A DNA stretch of 64,000 nucleotides from Marivita sp030148515 (GCF_048006345.1 NZ_CP180351.1:2418001-2482000), one strand, 5' to 3'. Positions 17,002-26,366 are shown, counted from the stretch's first letter. The notes: generated by a model from the sequence alone, not told the origin. Program-made: numbers and translations.

Positions 17002-18209
17002 CACAGGAAACTCCGCCCCGATCCTTTTGCCGCGACACCCAGATGTTGGGCGATGCTGGCCGCCACGTCGACGAACCCGACATGCCCAATCTCGCCCTCG
17101 CCTGTCCCGGCGACGAGAACTGGTACCCGTTCGCGGGTGTGGTCCGTGCCGGTCCATGTGGGGTCGTTGCCATGATCCGCCGTGATGAGCAACAGGTCAT
17201 CGGGTTTCAGCTTTGGCAGCAGTTTGGCCAGCTCGGCATCAAACCATTCCAACGCGCGGGCATAACCGGACACGTCGCGGCGGTGGCCATATTTGCTGTC
17301 GAATTCGACGAAGTTTGCAAAGATCAGTGCACCTTCGGGGGCGGTGTCGATCTGTTGCGCGAGGTGCTGCATCAGTTGCGCATCCGATCCTTTGTGTACC
17401 GTGTCGATGCCCGCCATCGAGAAGATGTCGCCGATTTTTCCAATGCCGATGACCGCTTGCCCGGCGTCCTGCACCCAGTTTGTGAGCACGGGTTCGGGCG
17501 GTGCGATCGCATAGTCGCGCCGGTTGGTGGTGCGTTCAAAGCTGCCCTCTTGCCCAACAAAGGGCCGTGCGATCACGCGACCGATGCGGCGCTCATGGCA
17601 CATCGGCGCGAGGTCGTGGCAAAGCTTCAACAGTCGATCGAGGCCAAACGCCTCTTCATGCGCGGCGATCTGGAGCACGCTGTCGGCAGAGGTATAGCAG
17701 ATCGGCTTGCCTGTTCTGAGGTGCTCTGCGCCGAAGGTTTCGATCACCCTCACACCATTGCTGTGGCAATTGCCGAGGATGCCGTCGGTGCCAGCGAGGT
17801 CGCAGATGCGTTGGGTGATGTCGTCTGGAAAGGACGGGATGGTGTCTGGGAGATAGGTCCAATCCCACGGCACAGGCAGGCCCGCGAGTTCCCAGTGACC
17901 CGAGGGGGTATCCTTGCCCTTGGACAGCTCGGTTGCAGCGCCCCAGCGGCCTGTGGGTCTTTCGGTGAGGTTCGGAGCGGCCTCTCCGCTGGCCAGTTCG
18001 ACAGCGCGGCCAAGACCCAGAGCGTCGAGCGTCGGCAGGTGCAACGGGCCTGTGCGACCTTGTTCTGCCTGTCCCGCCGCGCAGGCTTGGGCGATATGGA
18101 GAAGCGTGTTTGCCCCGGTGTCAGGGACAGTGCCGTTGAAGAACTGGTCGGCGTCCGGCGCACCGCCGATTCCGACGGAATCCATCACCACAAGGAACGC
18201 ACGGCTCAT
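17001..18209 (-). CDS. deoB: Phosphopentomutase
   Basis: A 402-residue alkaline-phosphatase-superfamily mutase interconverting (deoxy)ribose-1-phosphate and 5-phosphate. Metal-site motifs are VVMDSVGIGGAPDADQF at the N-terminus and LLITADHGNDPTWTGTDHTRE near residues 340-360. Overlaps of four bases with deoA and one base with add show tight translational coupling. Deoxyribose-phosphate aldolase (deoC), the usual next step, is not in the window. Confidence 0.96.
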   Translation of the reverse strand: MSRAFLVVMDSVGIGGAPDADQFFNGTVPDTGANTLLHIAQACAAGQAEQGRTGPLHLPTLDALGLGRAVELASGEAAPNLTERPTGRWGAATELSKGKDTPSGHWELAGLPVPWDWTYLPDTIPSFPDDITQRICDLAGTDGILGNCHSNGVRVIETFGAEHLRTGKPICYTSADSVLQIAAHEEAFGLDRLLKLCHDLAPMCHERRIGRVIARPFVGQEGSFERTTNRRDYAIAPPEPVLTNWVQDAGQAVIGIGKIGDIFSMAGIDTVHKGSDAQLMQHLAQQIDTAPEGALIFANFVEFDSKYGHRRDVSGYARALEWFDAELAKLLPKLKPDDLLLITADHGNDPTWTGTDHTRERVPVLVAGTGEGEIGHVGFVDVAASIAQHLGVAAKGSGRSFL

Positions 18210-19498
18210 GTGATGTGCTCCAGCACCAACTTGGGCGGTGAGGCCGTACCGTCACCCAAGGTAATTGCGGCGCGAACGGCCAGTTCGGCCTCATCTGCCT
18301 GGCTTTCCCGTGCGGCGTGGATGCGGACAAGCGGATGGCCTTTCGTCACCCGGTCCCCGATAGAGACCACATCGCTGAGCCCAACAGAGGGATTGACCAC
18401 ATCCGTTTCCACTTGGCGTCCCCCGCCCAGCGCAACAACGGTCAGGCCCAAGGCTTCGCCGTCGATGGTGGTGACGGTGCCGGATGTGGTGGCAGTGACT
18501 TCACGGATCACGGGGGCTTCAGGAAGGAAACGGACCCAGTCTTGGACAAAATGCACCGGGCCACCCATCGCGTAGACCATGGCTCCAAATTTCTCGGCGG
18601 CGGCGCCACTGGCGATGGCTTGAGCGATCTTTTTGGTGCCATCGCCGATCCCGGCTTGTTCGAGCAACGCGCCGCCCAAAGCGACGGTCAGGTCCAGCAA
18701 TCGGCCAGAAGCCGCCCCGGTCAGAACGCGCATCACGTCGATCACTTCGAGCGCGTTGCCAAGGCTGGAGGCCAAGGGTTGCGACATGTCGGTGATGAGG
18801 GCCGAGGTCGGGCAGCCGGTGGCGTTGGCCGTATCGACCAAGGCACGGGCCAAAGCGCGGGCGTCGTCCTGCGATTTCATGAACGCGCCCGAGCCGCATT
18901 TCACGTCGAGCACCAAGCCTTCGAGACCTGCAGCGAGTTTCTTGGACAGGATCGACGCGGTGATCAGATCGAGGCTTTCCACAGTCGCGGTCACATCGCG
19001 GATCGCATAAAGCCGCTTGTCCGCAGGGGCGATGTCTGCGCTGGCGCTGACAATGGCGCAGCCGACTTTGGACACGACCTGGCGGAACTGGTCCTCGGTC
19101 AGGGTGGTTCGGAAGCCGGGGATCGATTCGAGTTTGTCGAGCGTGCCGCCCGTATGACCAAGGCCCCGGCCTGAAATCATCGGGACGTAGACGCCGCAGG
19201 CTGCCAGCGCAGGTGCCAGGATCAGGCTGACGCAATCGCCCACCCCACCGGTCGAGTGTTTATCGAGCACGGGCGCGTCGAGATCCCACCGCAACACCTT
19301 ACCACTGTCGCGCATGGCGGCGGTCAGGGCTGCGCGGCCCGTATCCCCCAATCCGTTCAGGCACACGCCCATGGCAAATGCCCCAGCCTGCGCATCGCTG
19401 ACTGATCCATCTGCCAGCCCTTGCGCGAACCAAGCCAGCGCAGCGGCGTCAGGTGTCCCCCCTTTGCGCAGGGTGGCGATGATGGCCCTTGCATCCAT
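18206..19498 (-). CDS. deoA: Thymidine phosphorylase
   Basis: A 430-residue pyrimidine nucleoside phosphorylase cleaving thymidine with phosphate to thymine and deoxyribose-1-phosphate. The family signature DKHSTGGVGDCVSL (about 82-95) binds phosphate; ISGRGLGHTGGTLDKLE follows; the C-terminal alpha/beta domain contains TVVALGGGRQVETD. The ATG at 19498 overlaps the cdd stop by one base; an open frame continues upstream through cdd and is not coding. Confidence 0.95.
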   Translation of the reverse strand: MDARAIIATLRKGGTPDAAALAWFAQGLADGSVSDAQAGAFAMGVCLNGLGDTGRAALTAAMRDSGKVLRWDLDAPVLDKHSTGGVGDCVSLILAPALAACGVYVPMISGRGLGHTGGTLDKLESIPGFRTTLTEDQFRQVVSKVGCAIVSASADIAPADKRLYAIRDVTATVESLDLITASILSKKLAAGLEGLVLDVKCGSGAFMKSQDDARALARALVDTANATGCPTSALITDMSQPLASSLGNALEVIDVMRVLTGAASGRLLDLTVALGGALLEQAGIGDGTKKIAQAIASGAAAEKFGAMVYAMGGPVHFVQDWVRFLPEAPVIREVTATTSGTVTTIDGEALGLTVVALGGGRQVETDVVNPSVGLSDVVSIGDRVTKGHPLVRIHAARESQADEAELAVRAAITLGDGTASPPKLVLEHIT

Positions 19499-19890
19499 CA
19501 GGTGCGGTCCATGTGCCCTGCGTCGAACGCGCCCGGCAGCAGGTCTCCGACTGTGGTCTTGAATTCGGAACCATCGGTGGTGGCCAGCGTCACTGCCACA
19601 TCGCGTGCTGCGAATTCGGACAGTTTTTGGCGGCACCCGCCACATGGAGGTACTGGCTCTGGACTGTCGGCGATCACATACGCCTCGACGATCCTGTGCG
19701 CCCCCGAGGCGATCATCGCGGCAATGGCTCCGGCCTCGGCACAGGTGCCTTCGGGATAGGCCACATTCTCGACATTGCAGCCGACATAGACGCGGCCATC
19801 ATCGGCCAGGAGCGCTGCACCAACCTTGAAATTCGAATAGGGCGCGTATGCGTTTTCCCGAACTGCCCGCGCCGCCTCTTTCAGTTCCAT
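19498..19890 (-). CDS. cdd: Cytidine deaminase
   Basis: A 130-residue tetrameric-type cytidine deaminase converting cytidine/deoxycytidine to uridine/deoxyuridine. Zinc ligands lie in TCAEAGAI (Cys-Ala-Glu) and PCGGCRQKLSEF. The length is normal for the small class. It is the promoter-proximal gene of the five-gene salvage operon, behind GGGAGCGGGG, and divergent from a small DUF3072 gene across a 118-base region with no evident operator. Confidence 0.95.
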   Translation of the reverse strand: MELKEAARAVRENAYAPYSNFKVGAALLADDGRVYVGCNVENVAYPEGTCAEAGAIAAMIASGAHRIVEAYVIADSPEPVPPCGGCRQKLSEFAARDVAVTLATTDGSEFKTTVGDLLPGAFDAGHMDRT

Positions 19891-20008
19891 CGTGACCCCG
19901 CTCCCGATTTCAGACCCACATGATTGCGGGGGCACGCGCCTGATTGCAAGGGCTCGTGGGAACCGGAAACGCAGCGTTCGCGTTTTCTCTTCGACACAGT
20001 AGGTGACC

Positions 20009-20200
20009 ATGCCCATTCAGAACAGTGTGAGCCTTGATCCGGCAGTCGGACTTGGCCCCGACTCCGAAGAGGAAATGACCGAACAGCAGGCGATCAAGCT
20101 GCGTGAACTGGCCAGCGCAGCAGATGAACCGTTCGATGGCAGCCTGACCCGGAGACAGGCAGAGCGGCGCATCGCGCATCTTGAAGAATACTTGAAATGA
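20009..20200 (+). CDS. DUF3072 small protein
   Basis: A 63-residue acidic/charged protein with the DUF3072 pattern: MTEQQAIKLRELASAADEPF, then SLTRRQAERRIAHLEEYL. The family has no known function; these short proteins look like helix-turn-helical bundles. The ATG at 20009 is chosen because TAGGTGA lies just before it; an in-frame GTG at 20003 is part of that site. It is co-directional with the malic enzyme gene 86 bases downstream. Confidence 0.8.
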   Translation: MPIQNSVSLDPAVGLGPDSEEEMTEQQAIKLRELASAADEPFDGSLTRRQAERRIAHLEEYLK

Positions 20201-20286
20201 GTTTCTTGCCGCATGGGTAACTGGCGCTCTTTCCCTCCGCTCGCAAAAGGTTTAACCCTAAACCAAATTTGAGCGGGACGGGATTC

Positions 20287-22566
20287 ATGTCGGACAACAC
20301 CAACGAAACGCTGCGTCAGGCGGCCCTTTTTTACCACGAACATCCCAAGCCCGGTAAGCTTGAAATCCGCGCCACCAAGCCATTGGCGAATGGCCGTGAT
20401 CTGGCCCGCGCCTATAGTCCCGGCGTGGCCGAAGCCTGTCTTGAGATCAAGGCCGACCCGACCAATGCTGCGCGTTATACCGCGAGGGGCAATCTTGTGG
20501 CGGTCGTGTCGAACGGTACGGCGGTGCTTGGTCTGGGCAATATCGGCGCTTTGGCGTCCAAGCCGGTGATGGAAGGAAAGGCGGTTCTGTTCAAGAAATT
20601 CGCCAATATCGACTGCTTCGACATCGAAGTAAACGAGAGCGATCCTGAAAAGCTGGCCGATATTGTCTGTGCGCTGGAGCCGACCTTCGGTGCGATCAAC
20701 CTAGAAGACATCAAGGCGCCGGATTGTTTCATCGTCGAAAAGCTGTGTCGCGAGCGGATGAATATCCCCGTTTTCCACGACGACCAGCACGGAACGGCGA
20801 TTGTGGTGGGCGCTGCTGCCACAAACGCATTGCACGTGGCTGGCAAGGCGTTCGAGGACATCAAGATCGTCTCTACCGGCGGTGGGGCTGCGGGCATTGC
20901 CTGTCTCAACATGCTGGTGAAGCTGGGGGTGAAGCGCGAGAACATCTGGCTCTGCGATATTCATGGATTGGTCTTTGAAGGCCGGGCCGAGGATATGAAC
21001 CCTCAAAAAGCGGCGTTTGCCCAGAAGAGCGACCTGCGCACGCTGGATGACGTGGTCGACGGGGCGGATTTGTTCCTCGGGCTGAGCGGACCGAAAGTTC
21101 TGAAGCCTGAAATGGTGGCCCGCATGGCCGAGCGCCCGATCATCTTTGCGCTGGCCAATCCAACGCCTGAGATCCTGCCCGACGAGGTGCGCGAGGTTGC
21201 ACCGGGTGCCATCATGGCGACCGGGCGCAGCGATTTTCCCAACCAGGTCAATAACGTGCTCTGCTTCCCGTTCATCTTCCGCGGCGCATTGGATGTCGGC
21301 GCGACCGAGATCAACGACGCGATGCAGATCGCCTGTGTCGAAGGGATCGCCAAGCTGGCGCGGGCGACCACAAGCGCCGAGGCGGCAGCGGCCTATCGCG
21401 GCGAGCAACTGACTTTTGGTGCGGATTACCTGATCCCGAAACCTTTTGACCCGCGCCTCTCCGGCGTGGTGTCGACCGCCGTGGCGCAGGCGGCGATGGA
21501 GTCGGGTGTGGCCCTGCGCCCGGTCGAGGACCTCAAGGCTTACAAAGCCAAGCTGGATGCCAGCGTCTATAAATCCGCGATGCTCATGCGCCCGGTGTTC
21601 GAGGCGGCGGCCACGGGTGCGCGCAGGATCGTCTTTGCCGAGGGCGAGGATGAGCGGGTATTGCGGGCGGCGCAGGCCATACTCGAGGAAACGACGGAAA
21701 CGCCGATTCTGATCGGACGTCCCGACGTTATCGCGTCGCGCTGCGAACGGTTGGGGCTGGAGATCAGGCCGGAGCGGGATTTCACGCTGGTGAACCCGGA
21801 GAACGACCCGCGCTACCGCGATTACTGGGAAACCTATCACAAGATCATGGCGCGGCGCGGTGTGACGCCGGATCTGGCCCGCGCGATCATGCGCACCAAC
21901 ACGACCGCGATCGGCGCAGTCATGGTGCATCGCGATGAGGCCGACAGTCTGATCTGCGGCACGTTCGGCGAATTCCGCTGGCATTTGAACTATGTCACGC
22001 AGGTGCTTGGGTCGGAAACGCTGTCACCGCATGGCGCGCTGAGCATGATGATCCTTGAAGACGGGCCGCTCTTCATCGCGGACACCCATGTGCGGTCGCG
22101 ACCCACTCCGGCAGAGTTGGCCCAGACTGCCATCGGCGCCGCGCGGCATGTGCGGCGGTTCGGGCTGACGCCGAACATCGCGTTCTGCTCGCAGTCCCAG
22201 TTCGGCAATCAGGAGGAAGGCTCTGGTCAGCGGCTGCGCGAGGCAATCGCGCTTCTTGATTCCCAGCCGAGGGACTTCTGCTACGAGGGCGAGATGAACG
22301 TGGATGCGGCGCTTGACCCCGAATTGCGCGAGCGTCTGTTGCCGGGCAACCGGATGCAGGGGGTCGCCAACGTTCTGATCTTCGGTCATGCCGACGCGGC
22401 GTCTGCGGTGCGCAACATCCTCAAGATGCGCGCAGGCGGGCTGGAAGTTGGGCCGATCCTGATGGGCATGGGCAACCGCGCGCATGTGGTCACACCGGGG
22501 ATCACGGCACGCGGTTTGTTGAACATGGCCGCGATCGCGGGCACGCCGGTAGCTCGGTACGGGTGA
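20287..22566 (+). CDS. maeB: NADP-dependent malic enzyme with phosphotransacetylase-like domain
   Basis: A 759-residue protein. The N-terminal malic-enzyme part (about 1-430; ARAYSPGVAEACLEI, FHDDQHGTAIVVGAA, nucleotide loop STGGGAAGIACLN) decarboxylates malate to pyruvate. The C-terminal part (about 435-759; RIVFAEGEDERVLRAAQ, NVLIFGHADAASAVRN) resembles phosphotransacetylase and is usually regulatory in this family, binding acetyl-CoA. It links the TCA cycle to pyruvate and NADPH. The ATG is behind GAGCGGGACGGG. Confidence 0.95.
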   Translation: MSDNTNETLRQAALFYHEHPKPGKLEIRATKPLANGRDLARAYSPGVAEACLEIKADPTNAARYTARGNLVAVVSNGTAVLGLGNIGALASKPVMEGKAVLFKKFANIDCFDIEVNESDPEKLADIVCALEPTFGAINLEDIKAPDCFIVEKLCRERMNIPVFHDDQHGTAIVVGAAATNALHVAGKAFEDIKIVSTGGGAAGIACLNMLVKLGVKRENIWLCDIHGLVFEGRAEDMNPQKAAFAQKSDLRTLDDVVDGADLFLGLSGPKVLKPEMVARMAERPIIFALANPTPEILPDEVREVAPGAIMATGRSDFPNQVNNVLCFPFIFRGALDVGATEINDAMQIACVEGIAKLARATTSAEAAAAYRGEQLTFGADYLIPKPFDPRLSGVVSTAVAQAAMESGVALRPVEDLKAYKAKLDASVYKSAMLMRPVFEAAATGARRIVFAEGEDERVLRAAQAILEETTETPILIGRPDVIASRCERLGLEIRPERDFTLVNPENDPRYRDYWETYHKIMARRGVTPDLARAIMRTNTTAIGAVMVHRDEADSLICGTFGEFRWHLNYVTQVLGSETLSPHGALSMMILEDGPLFIADTHVRSRPTPAELAQTAIGAARHVRRFGLTPNIAFCSQSQFGNQEEGSGQRLREAIALLDSQPRDFCYEGEMNVDAALDPELRERLLPGNRMQGVANVLIFGHADAASAVRNILKMRAGGLEVGPILMGMGNRAHVVTPGITARGLLNMAAIAGTPVARYG

Positions 22567-22591
22567 CCATGCGACCGCGCATCGCGGGTTT

Positions 22592-22619
22592 GGGTTGACT
22601 TAAACCCCTAGGTCAACCC
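22592..22619. terminator. Hairpin at the convergent maeB/photolyase junction
   Basis: GGGTTGAC and GTCAACCC form an 8-bp stem with a 12-base loop that includes the end of the photolyase frame. There is no strong T-run on either side, so it may be a weak bidirectional terminator or an RNA-stabilising hairpin. Confidence 0.45.
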
Positions 22620-24122
22620 GTCGAGAAACGCCTCAGCTTCTGAGAGGATCGTCCGTTTGCGGTCCTCATCCATCCGTTTCCAGTTGGCGTAGATCGTGCT
22701 CATCCTTTGGTTCTTGCTGAACTTTTCAGAGTGGCGGTCAAGAAACGCCCAGTAAAGCAAGTTAAACGGACAAGCGTCTTTCCCGGTTTTGTCGTTCACC
22801 TTGTAGCGGCAGGATTTGCAATAATCCGACATCCGGTTGATGTAAGCCCCTGACGACACATAGGGTTTGGACGCGATGATCCCGTCATCGGCGAACTGAC
22901 TCATGCCAATCACGTTGGGCGCTTCGACCCATTCGAACGCGTCGATATAGACGCGCAGATACCACTCATGCACCTCGTGAGGATTGATGCCCGCCAGCAG
23001 CGCGAAGTTGCCCGTGACCATCAGGCGCTGGATGTGGTGGGCATAAGCCTCGTCCGCCGTCTGGGTGATTGCCTTTGACAGGCAGTTCATCTTGGTGTCG
23101 CCGGTCCAGAAGAAGTCCGGCAGTTTGCGCTGGTGGTTCAAGGCATTGCGGCGGGTGTAGTCGGGGCCTTCGCGGAAATAGATGCCACGCACATATTCGC
23201 GCCAGCCAATGATCTGGCGGATGAACCCTTCCACGGCATTCAGCGGCGCGTGACCGTCCTTGTACGCGTCTTCAGCCGCCTTGCAGACCTCCATTGGGTC
23301 AAGCAGCCCGACATTCAGATAGGGCGAGATCGTCGCGTGGTAGAGGAAGCGATTGTCGTTCATCATCGCGTCCTGAAAATCGCCAAAGCGCGGCAGGGCG
23401 TACGTGATGAAATGCGCCAGCGCGCGGCGGGCCTGTCCCTGATCAGTGGCGAACCAGAAGGGGCGTAGCGTGCCAAAAGAGTTGCCGAAGCGCGACTCGA
23501 CGAGATCGAGCACCTCTTCTACTGTTTCATCCGGAGTGAACTGCATAGGGCCAGAAAACGCGATGTCGTCTGGTGCCGGTTTGCGGTTCTCGGAATCGTA
23601 GTTCCACTTGCCGCCCTCAGGGTCGTCGCCATCCATCAAGAGGCCGGTCTTGCGGCGCATGTCGCGGTAGAAATACTCCATCCGCAGGGCTTTGCGACCC
23701 TCGGCCCATGTGTCGAACTCCTCCTGCGTGCTGACGAACCGCGTGTCGGGTTTCATCGTCAGCTTGAGAGGCATGTCCTCAAGCGCCTCGATCAGACGCC
23801 ATTCGCCGGGTTGAGTGGCGATCACCTCGGATGCGCCGGTATCTTCGGCACGGCGGAGCAATTCGCCGGGGATGCTGCCCGCGTTTTCGGTGTCGTCAAG
23901 CTGCGTGTATCGCACATCCCAGCCATCATCGCGCAGGCGAGCGGCGAATTTGCGCATGGCGGCGAAGATGAAGGCGATCTTCTTGGGGTGATGCTGCACA
24001 TAGGTGGCCTCTTCGGCGACCTCGGCCATCACCACCACGTCTGACGCCTTGTCAGCCGCTTCGAGAGCAGAGAGCGTGTCAGTCAGTTGATCCCCAAGGA
24101 CCAGAACAAGGCACGTCACCAC
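22608..24122 (-). CDS. Iron-sulfur bacterial cryptochrome/photolyase (CryB/PhrB type)
   Basis: A 504-residue member of the FeS-BCP photolyase branch. The N-terminal alpha/beta antenna domain starts LVLVLGDQLTD; the C-terminal FAD domain has IRQIIGWREYVRGIY and MSQFADDGIIASKPYVSSGAYI. Four cysteines fit the family's [4Fe-4S] ligands: one in KMNCLSKAI and three in YCKSCRY...DACPFN. Characterised relatives repair (6-4) photoproducts and in Rhodobacter also affect photosynthesis-gene expression. A GTG start is likely, at 24122 or at 24119, where GTGA would overlap the upstream stop; AGAGGTG precedes the former. Confidence 0.93.
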   Translation of the reverse strand: MVTCLVLVLGDQLTDTLSALEAADKASDVVVMAEVAEEATYVQHHPKKIAFIFAAMRKFAARLRDDGWDVRYTQLDDTENAGSIPGELLRRAEDTGASEVIATQPGEWRLIEALEDMPLKLTMKPDTRFVSTQEEFDTWAEGRKALRMEYFYRDMRRKTGLLMDGDDPEGGKWNYDSENRKPAPDDIAFSGPMQFTPDETVEEVLDLVESRFGNSFGTLRPFWFATDQGQARRALAHFITYALPRFGDFQDAMMNDNRFLYHATISPYLNVGLLDPMEVCKAAEDAYKDGHAPLNAVEGFIRQIIGWREYVRGIYFREGPDYTRRNALNHQRKLPDFFWTGDTKMNCLSKAITQTADEAYAHHIQRLMVTGNFALLAGINPHEVHEWYLRVYIDAFEWVEAPNVIGMSQFADDGIIASKPYVSSGAYINRMSDYCKSCRYKVNDKTGKDACPFNLLYWAFLDRHSEKFSKNQRMSTIYANWKRMDEDRKRTILSEAEAFLDGLT

Positions 24123-24781
24123 GGCACCTCTTTGCCCTGCCAGTCGAAGAACTTGCCGGTATCCTGGGGTGTCAGCCCCTCCAGCACAGACAGCAGGTTC
24201 GCCGCCGCTTGGTACGCGGGTACGGATGGGTTTTGCCCAACGTATTTCTCGGTGAATTTCGTCTCGACCGTACCGGGGTGCAGCGCGACGCAGATCAGGT
24301 CCTTATGGGTGCGGGCCAGCTCTATGGCGCCGCTGTGGATCATCTGGTTCAGGGCTGCCTTGGCGGTGCGGTAGCTGTACCAGCCGCCCAATCGGTTGTC
24401 CCCGATTGAGCCAACGCGCGCCGAGAGTGCCGCGAAGACCGACCGCCCCTTCCGGGGCAACAGCCGCATCGCATGTTTCAGAACAAGCGACGGTCCGACC
24501 GTGTTCAGCTTGAACTGGTCGATCATCGCATCAGCCGTCACATGTCGCAGTGTTTTTTCCGGCTCTGCCCCCCCGATCTCCAACGCGCCCGTGGCGACAA
24601 AGACGAGGTCGAAGGGTCCCGTCAGCGCTCCGAGCGCCGCCGCAACGCTGGTTTCGTCGGTGACGTCCAGCCCATCGCGGCTGCGCGACAGGCCGGTGAC
24701 TGCAATGCCCCGCGCGGTCAGCGCGTTTGACAGCGCCGTGCCAATGCCGCCGCTTGATCCGATGATGAGTGCTGTTTCCAT
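24116..24781 (-). CDS. Short-chain dehydrogenase/reductase
   Basis: A 221-residue Rossmann-fold oxidoreductase. The cofactor loop is ALIIGSSGGIGTALS (N-terminus) and the active-site YSYRTAKAALNQMI supplies the Tyr-xxx-Lys pair; the Ser is probably in FAALSARVGSI. It is a short C-factor-like SDR, likely NADP-dependent. Its stop overlaps the photolyase start, so the two are coupled; genes for SDRs are often found beside this photolyase type, but the substrate is unknown. Confidence 0.88.
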   Translation of the reverse strand: METALIIGSSGGIGTALSNALTARGIAVTGLSRSRDGLDVTDETSVAAALGALTGPFDLVFVATGALEIGGAEPEKTLRHVTADAMIDQFKLNTVGPSLVLKHAMRLLPRKGRSVFAALSARVGSIGDNRLGGWYSYRTAKAALNQMIHSGAIELARTHKDLICVALHPGTVETKFTEKYVGQNPSVPAYQAAANLLSVLEGLTPQDTGKFFDWQGKEVPW

Positions 24782-24822
24782 GACCCCGCCACCTAGGGTG
24801 ACGGATCAGTCGGTCAACCGTG

Positions 24823-25197
24823 TCAGATCAGGCCGCGCCAGCGCAGGACGACGATGAAAAGCGTGATGGCGGCGAGAAAGTTGAATGCCATGCTGCCCAT
24901 CACGGACAGTGCGATGCCTTTGCGACGGTCCGCAACATCAATCGCCTTGAGATGTGTGGCAGCGCGGTCATAGGCGCTTTTGGTCGCATTGGGGTCAAGG
25001 CGGATCGCGAGTTTCGGATTGCGCGCCATCTGTTCCGCCTCGGCCACGATCTTGATGTCGTGGCACACCCCGGAGGGCAGCATCCGACCAGCCTTTGCCG
25101 CGCGTTTGGCCAGCGAGCCCCGTTTCAAGCCAAGACGCTTCGCCAAAAGAGAGCGCAATGCGTCGGCGTTGGATTTGATCATCTCTGCGTGTTCCAT
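24823..25197 (-). CDS. Small membrane-anchored protein of unknown function
   Basis: A 124-residue basic protein with one C-terminal membrane helix (about 99-118, MGSMAFNFLAAITLFIVVL) and a helical N-terminal part rich in Lys/Arg/Ala. One Cys is in SGVCHDIK. The topology would be N-in with a short outside tail. The start is ATG 25197; an in-frame TTG sits just before it. It is divergent from the hydrolase at 25240 across only 42 bases, so the promoters overlap. No family recognised. Confidence 0.72.
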   Translation of the reverse strand: MEHAEMIKSNADALRSLLAKRLGLKRGSLAKRAAKAGRMLPSGVCHDIKIVAEAEQMARNPKLAIRLDPNATKSAYDRAATHLKAIDVADRRKGIALSVMGSMAFNFLAAITLFIVVLRWRGLI

Positions 25198-25239
25198 CAA
25201 AAAAACATACGCCTCCAGCCCCTTTTTCTCAATACGAAT

Positions 25240-26025
25240 ATGGCGCTATATGCGGCCCAAATGCTGAACACACTGTTTACAGAATCGACCGGCCACGCAC
25301 GCCCGATTGTCATCGTTCACGGGCTTTATGGGTCGGGACGCAACTGGGGTGTGATCGCCAAACGCCTGTCTGACCGGGGTCCGGTCATCGCCGTGGACCA
25401 GCGCAATCATGGCGACAGCTTTTGGTCTGACAGTCACTCCTATCCCGATATGGCCGCCGATCTGGCAGAGGTGATCGCCAGTCTGGGTGGCCCTGTGGAT
25501 GTGGTCGGGCACTCGATGGGCGGCAAGGCGGCGATGGTTCTGGCGCTGACACGGCCCGAGCTGGTGGAGCAGCTGATCGTGGCCGATATCGCGCCGGTGG
25601 GCTACTCCCACTCCCAAATCCAGTTCATCGAAGCAATGCGGGCCGTGGACTTGTCGAAGGTCGAAAAGAGGTCGGACGCGTCCGAGCAACTGGCCGCCCA
25701 TGTCGACGACCCGACGCTTCAGGCGTTCTTTACCCAATCGCTCGACGTGAAGGCCAAACGCTGGAAACTGAACCTTGATGCTCTGGCGGCGGAAATGCCG
25801 AAGATCCTTGGCTTTCCCGAAATAGACGGCGCGTTCGACAAACCGACGCTGTTCATGTCCGGCGCGCTCTCGAACTACGTGACAGCCGAGGCACGGCCCA
25901 CGATCAAGCGCCTGTTTCCGATAGCACGCTTTGCCAAGATCCCCGGTGCAGGGCATTGGCTGCACGCCGAGAAACCGCGCGAATTCGAAGCGTCGGTCAG
26001 AGCATTTCTCGACCGGGATCAGTAA
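25240..26025 (+). CDS. Alpha/beta hydrolase (YbfF-like esterase)
   Basis: A 261-residue alpha/beta hydrolase. The oxyanion region is IVIVHGLYGSGRNWG, the nucleophile elbow is VVGHSMGGKAAM (Ser in GHSMG), the acid is probably the Asp of IADIAPVGYSH or a later strand, and the His is in PGAGHWLHAEKP. YbfF-like members hydrolyse short acyl esters or acyl-CoA. ATG 25240 is the first start; ATG 25261 (MLNTLF), the usual N-terminus in relatives, is a strong alternative because neither has an obvious ribosome site. Confidence 0.88.
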   Translation: MALYAAQMLNTLFTESTGHARPIVIVHGLYGSGRNWGVIAKRLSDRGPVIAVDQRNHGDSFWSDSHSYPDMAADLAEVIASLGGPVDVVGHSMGGKAAMVLALTRPELVEQLIVADIAPVGYSHSQIQFIEAMRAVDLSKVEKRSDASEQLAAHVDDPTLQAFFTQSLDVKAKRWKLNLDALAAEMPKILGFPEIDGAFDKPTLFMSGALSNYVTAEARPTIKRLFPIARFAKIPGAGHWLHAEKPREFEASVRAFLDRDQ

Positions 26026-26366
26026 CCGCGGCAGGATTGTTCGGAGCGGGCGGCGAAGGCTTTGTACCGTTCCCAGAACGCGTCATCCGATGGCGATTGC
26101 GACATCCAGGTGTCATGCGCCCTCTGCGGATCTGCAAAGAACCGCGACGCCTTGCGCTGGTCGGCCCCGGACAGCGATTGGTTGGCGACGGTCTGGATGC
26201 AGCCGCAAAGTTGCGGGTTGCGCGCCCGGCGATCAGAGGAGAGGCAGGCACGGCTGATCGGACCGCTCGAGAACCGTGTGACCATGCCGCTGTCGTTGCG
26301 GTCATACCGGTTACCACCGCATCCGGCGACCAACGCCGTAACCATTATCGCTGCCAAGACTCTCAT
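26019..26366 (-). CDS. Small lipoprotein of unknown function
   Basis: A 115-residue protein with a lipoprotein signal: MRVLAAIMVTALVAGCGG, lipobox LVAGC with Cys16. The mature part contains SRACLSSDRRARNPQLCGCI, a Cys-rich segment, and ends in RSEQSCRGY. It is likely anchored in the inner or outer membrane. An upstream in-frame ATG at 26396 would add ten residues and spoil the signal. It is convergent with the hydrolase, the last seven bases overlapping. Unknown function. Confidence 0.72.
   Translation of the reverse strand: MRVLAAIMVTALVAGCGGNRYDRNDSGMVTRFSSGPISRACLSSDRRARNPQLCGCIQTVANQSLSGADQRKASRFFADPQRAHDTWMSQSPSDDAFWERYKAFAARSEQSCRGY

Noticed and set aside
17043..18575. A 510-codon plus-strand frame opposite deoB and the end of deoA
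   Set aside because: It conflicts with two conserved, overlapping operon genes whose motifs are intact.
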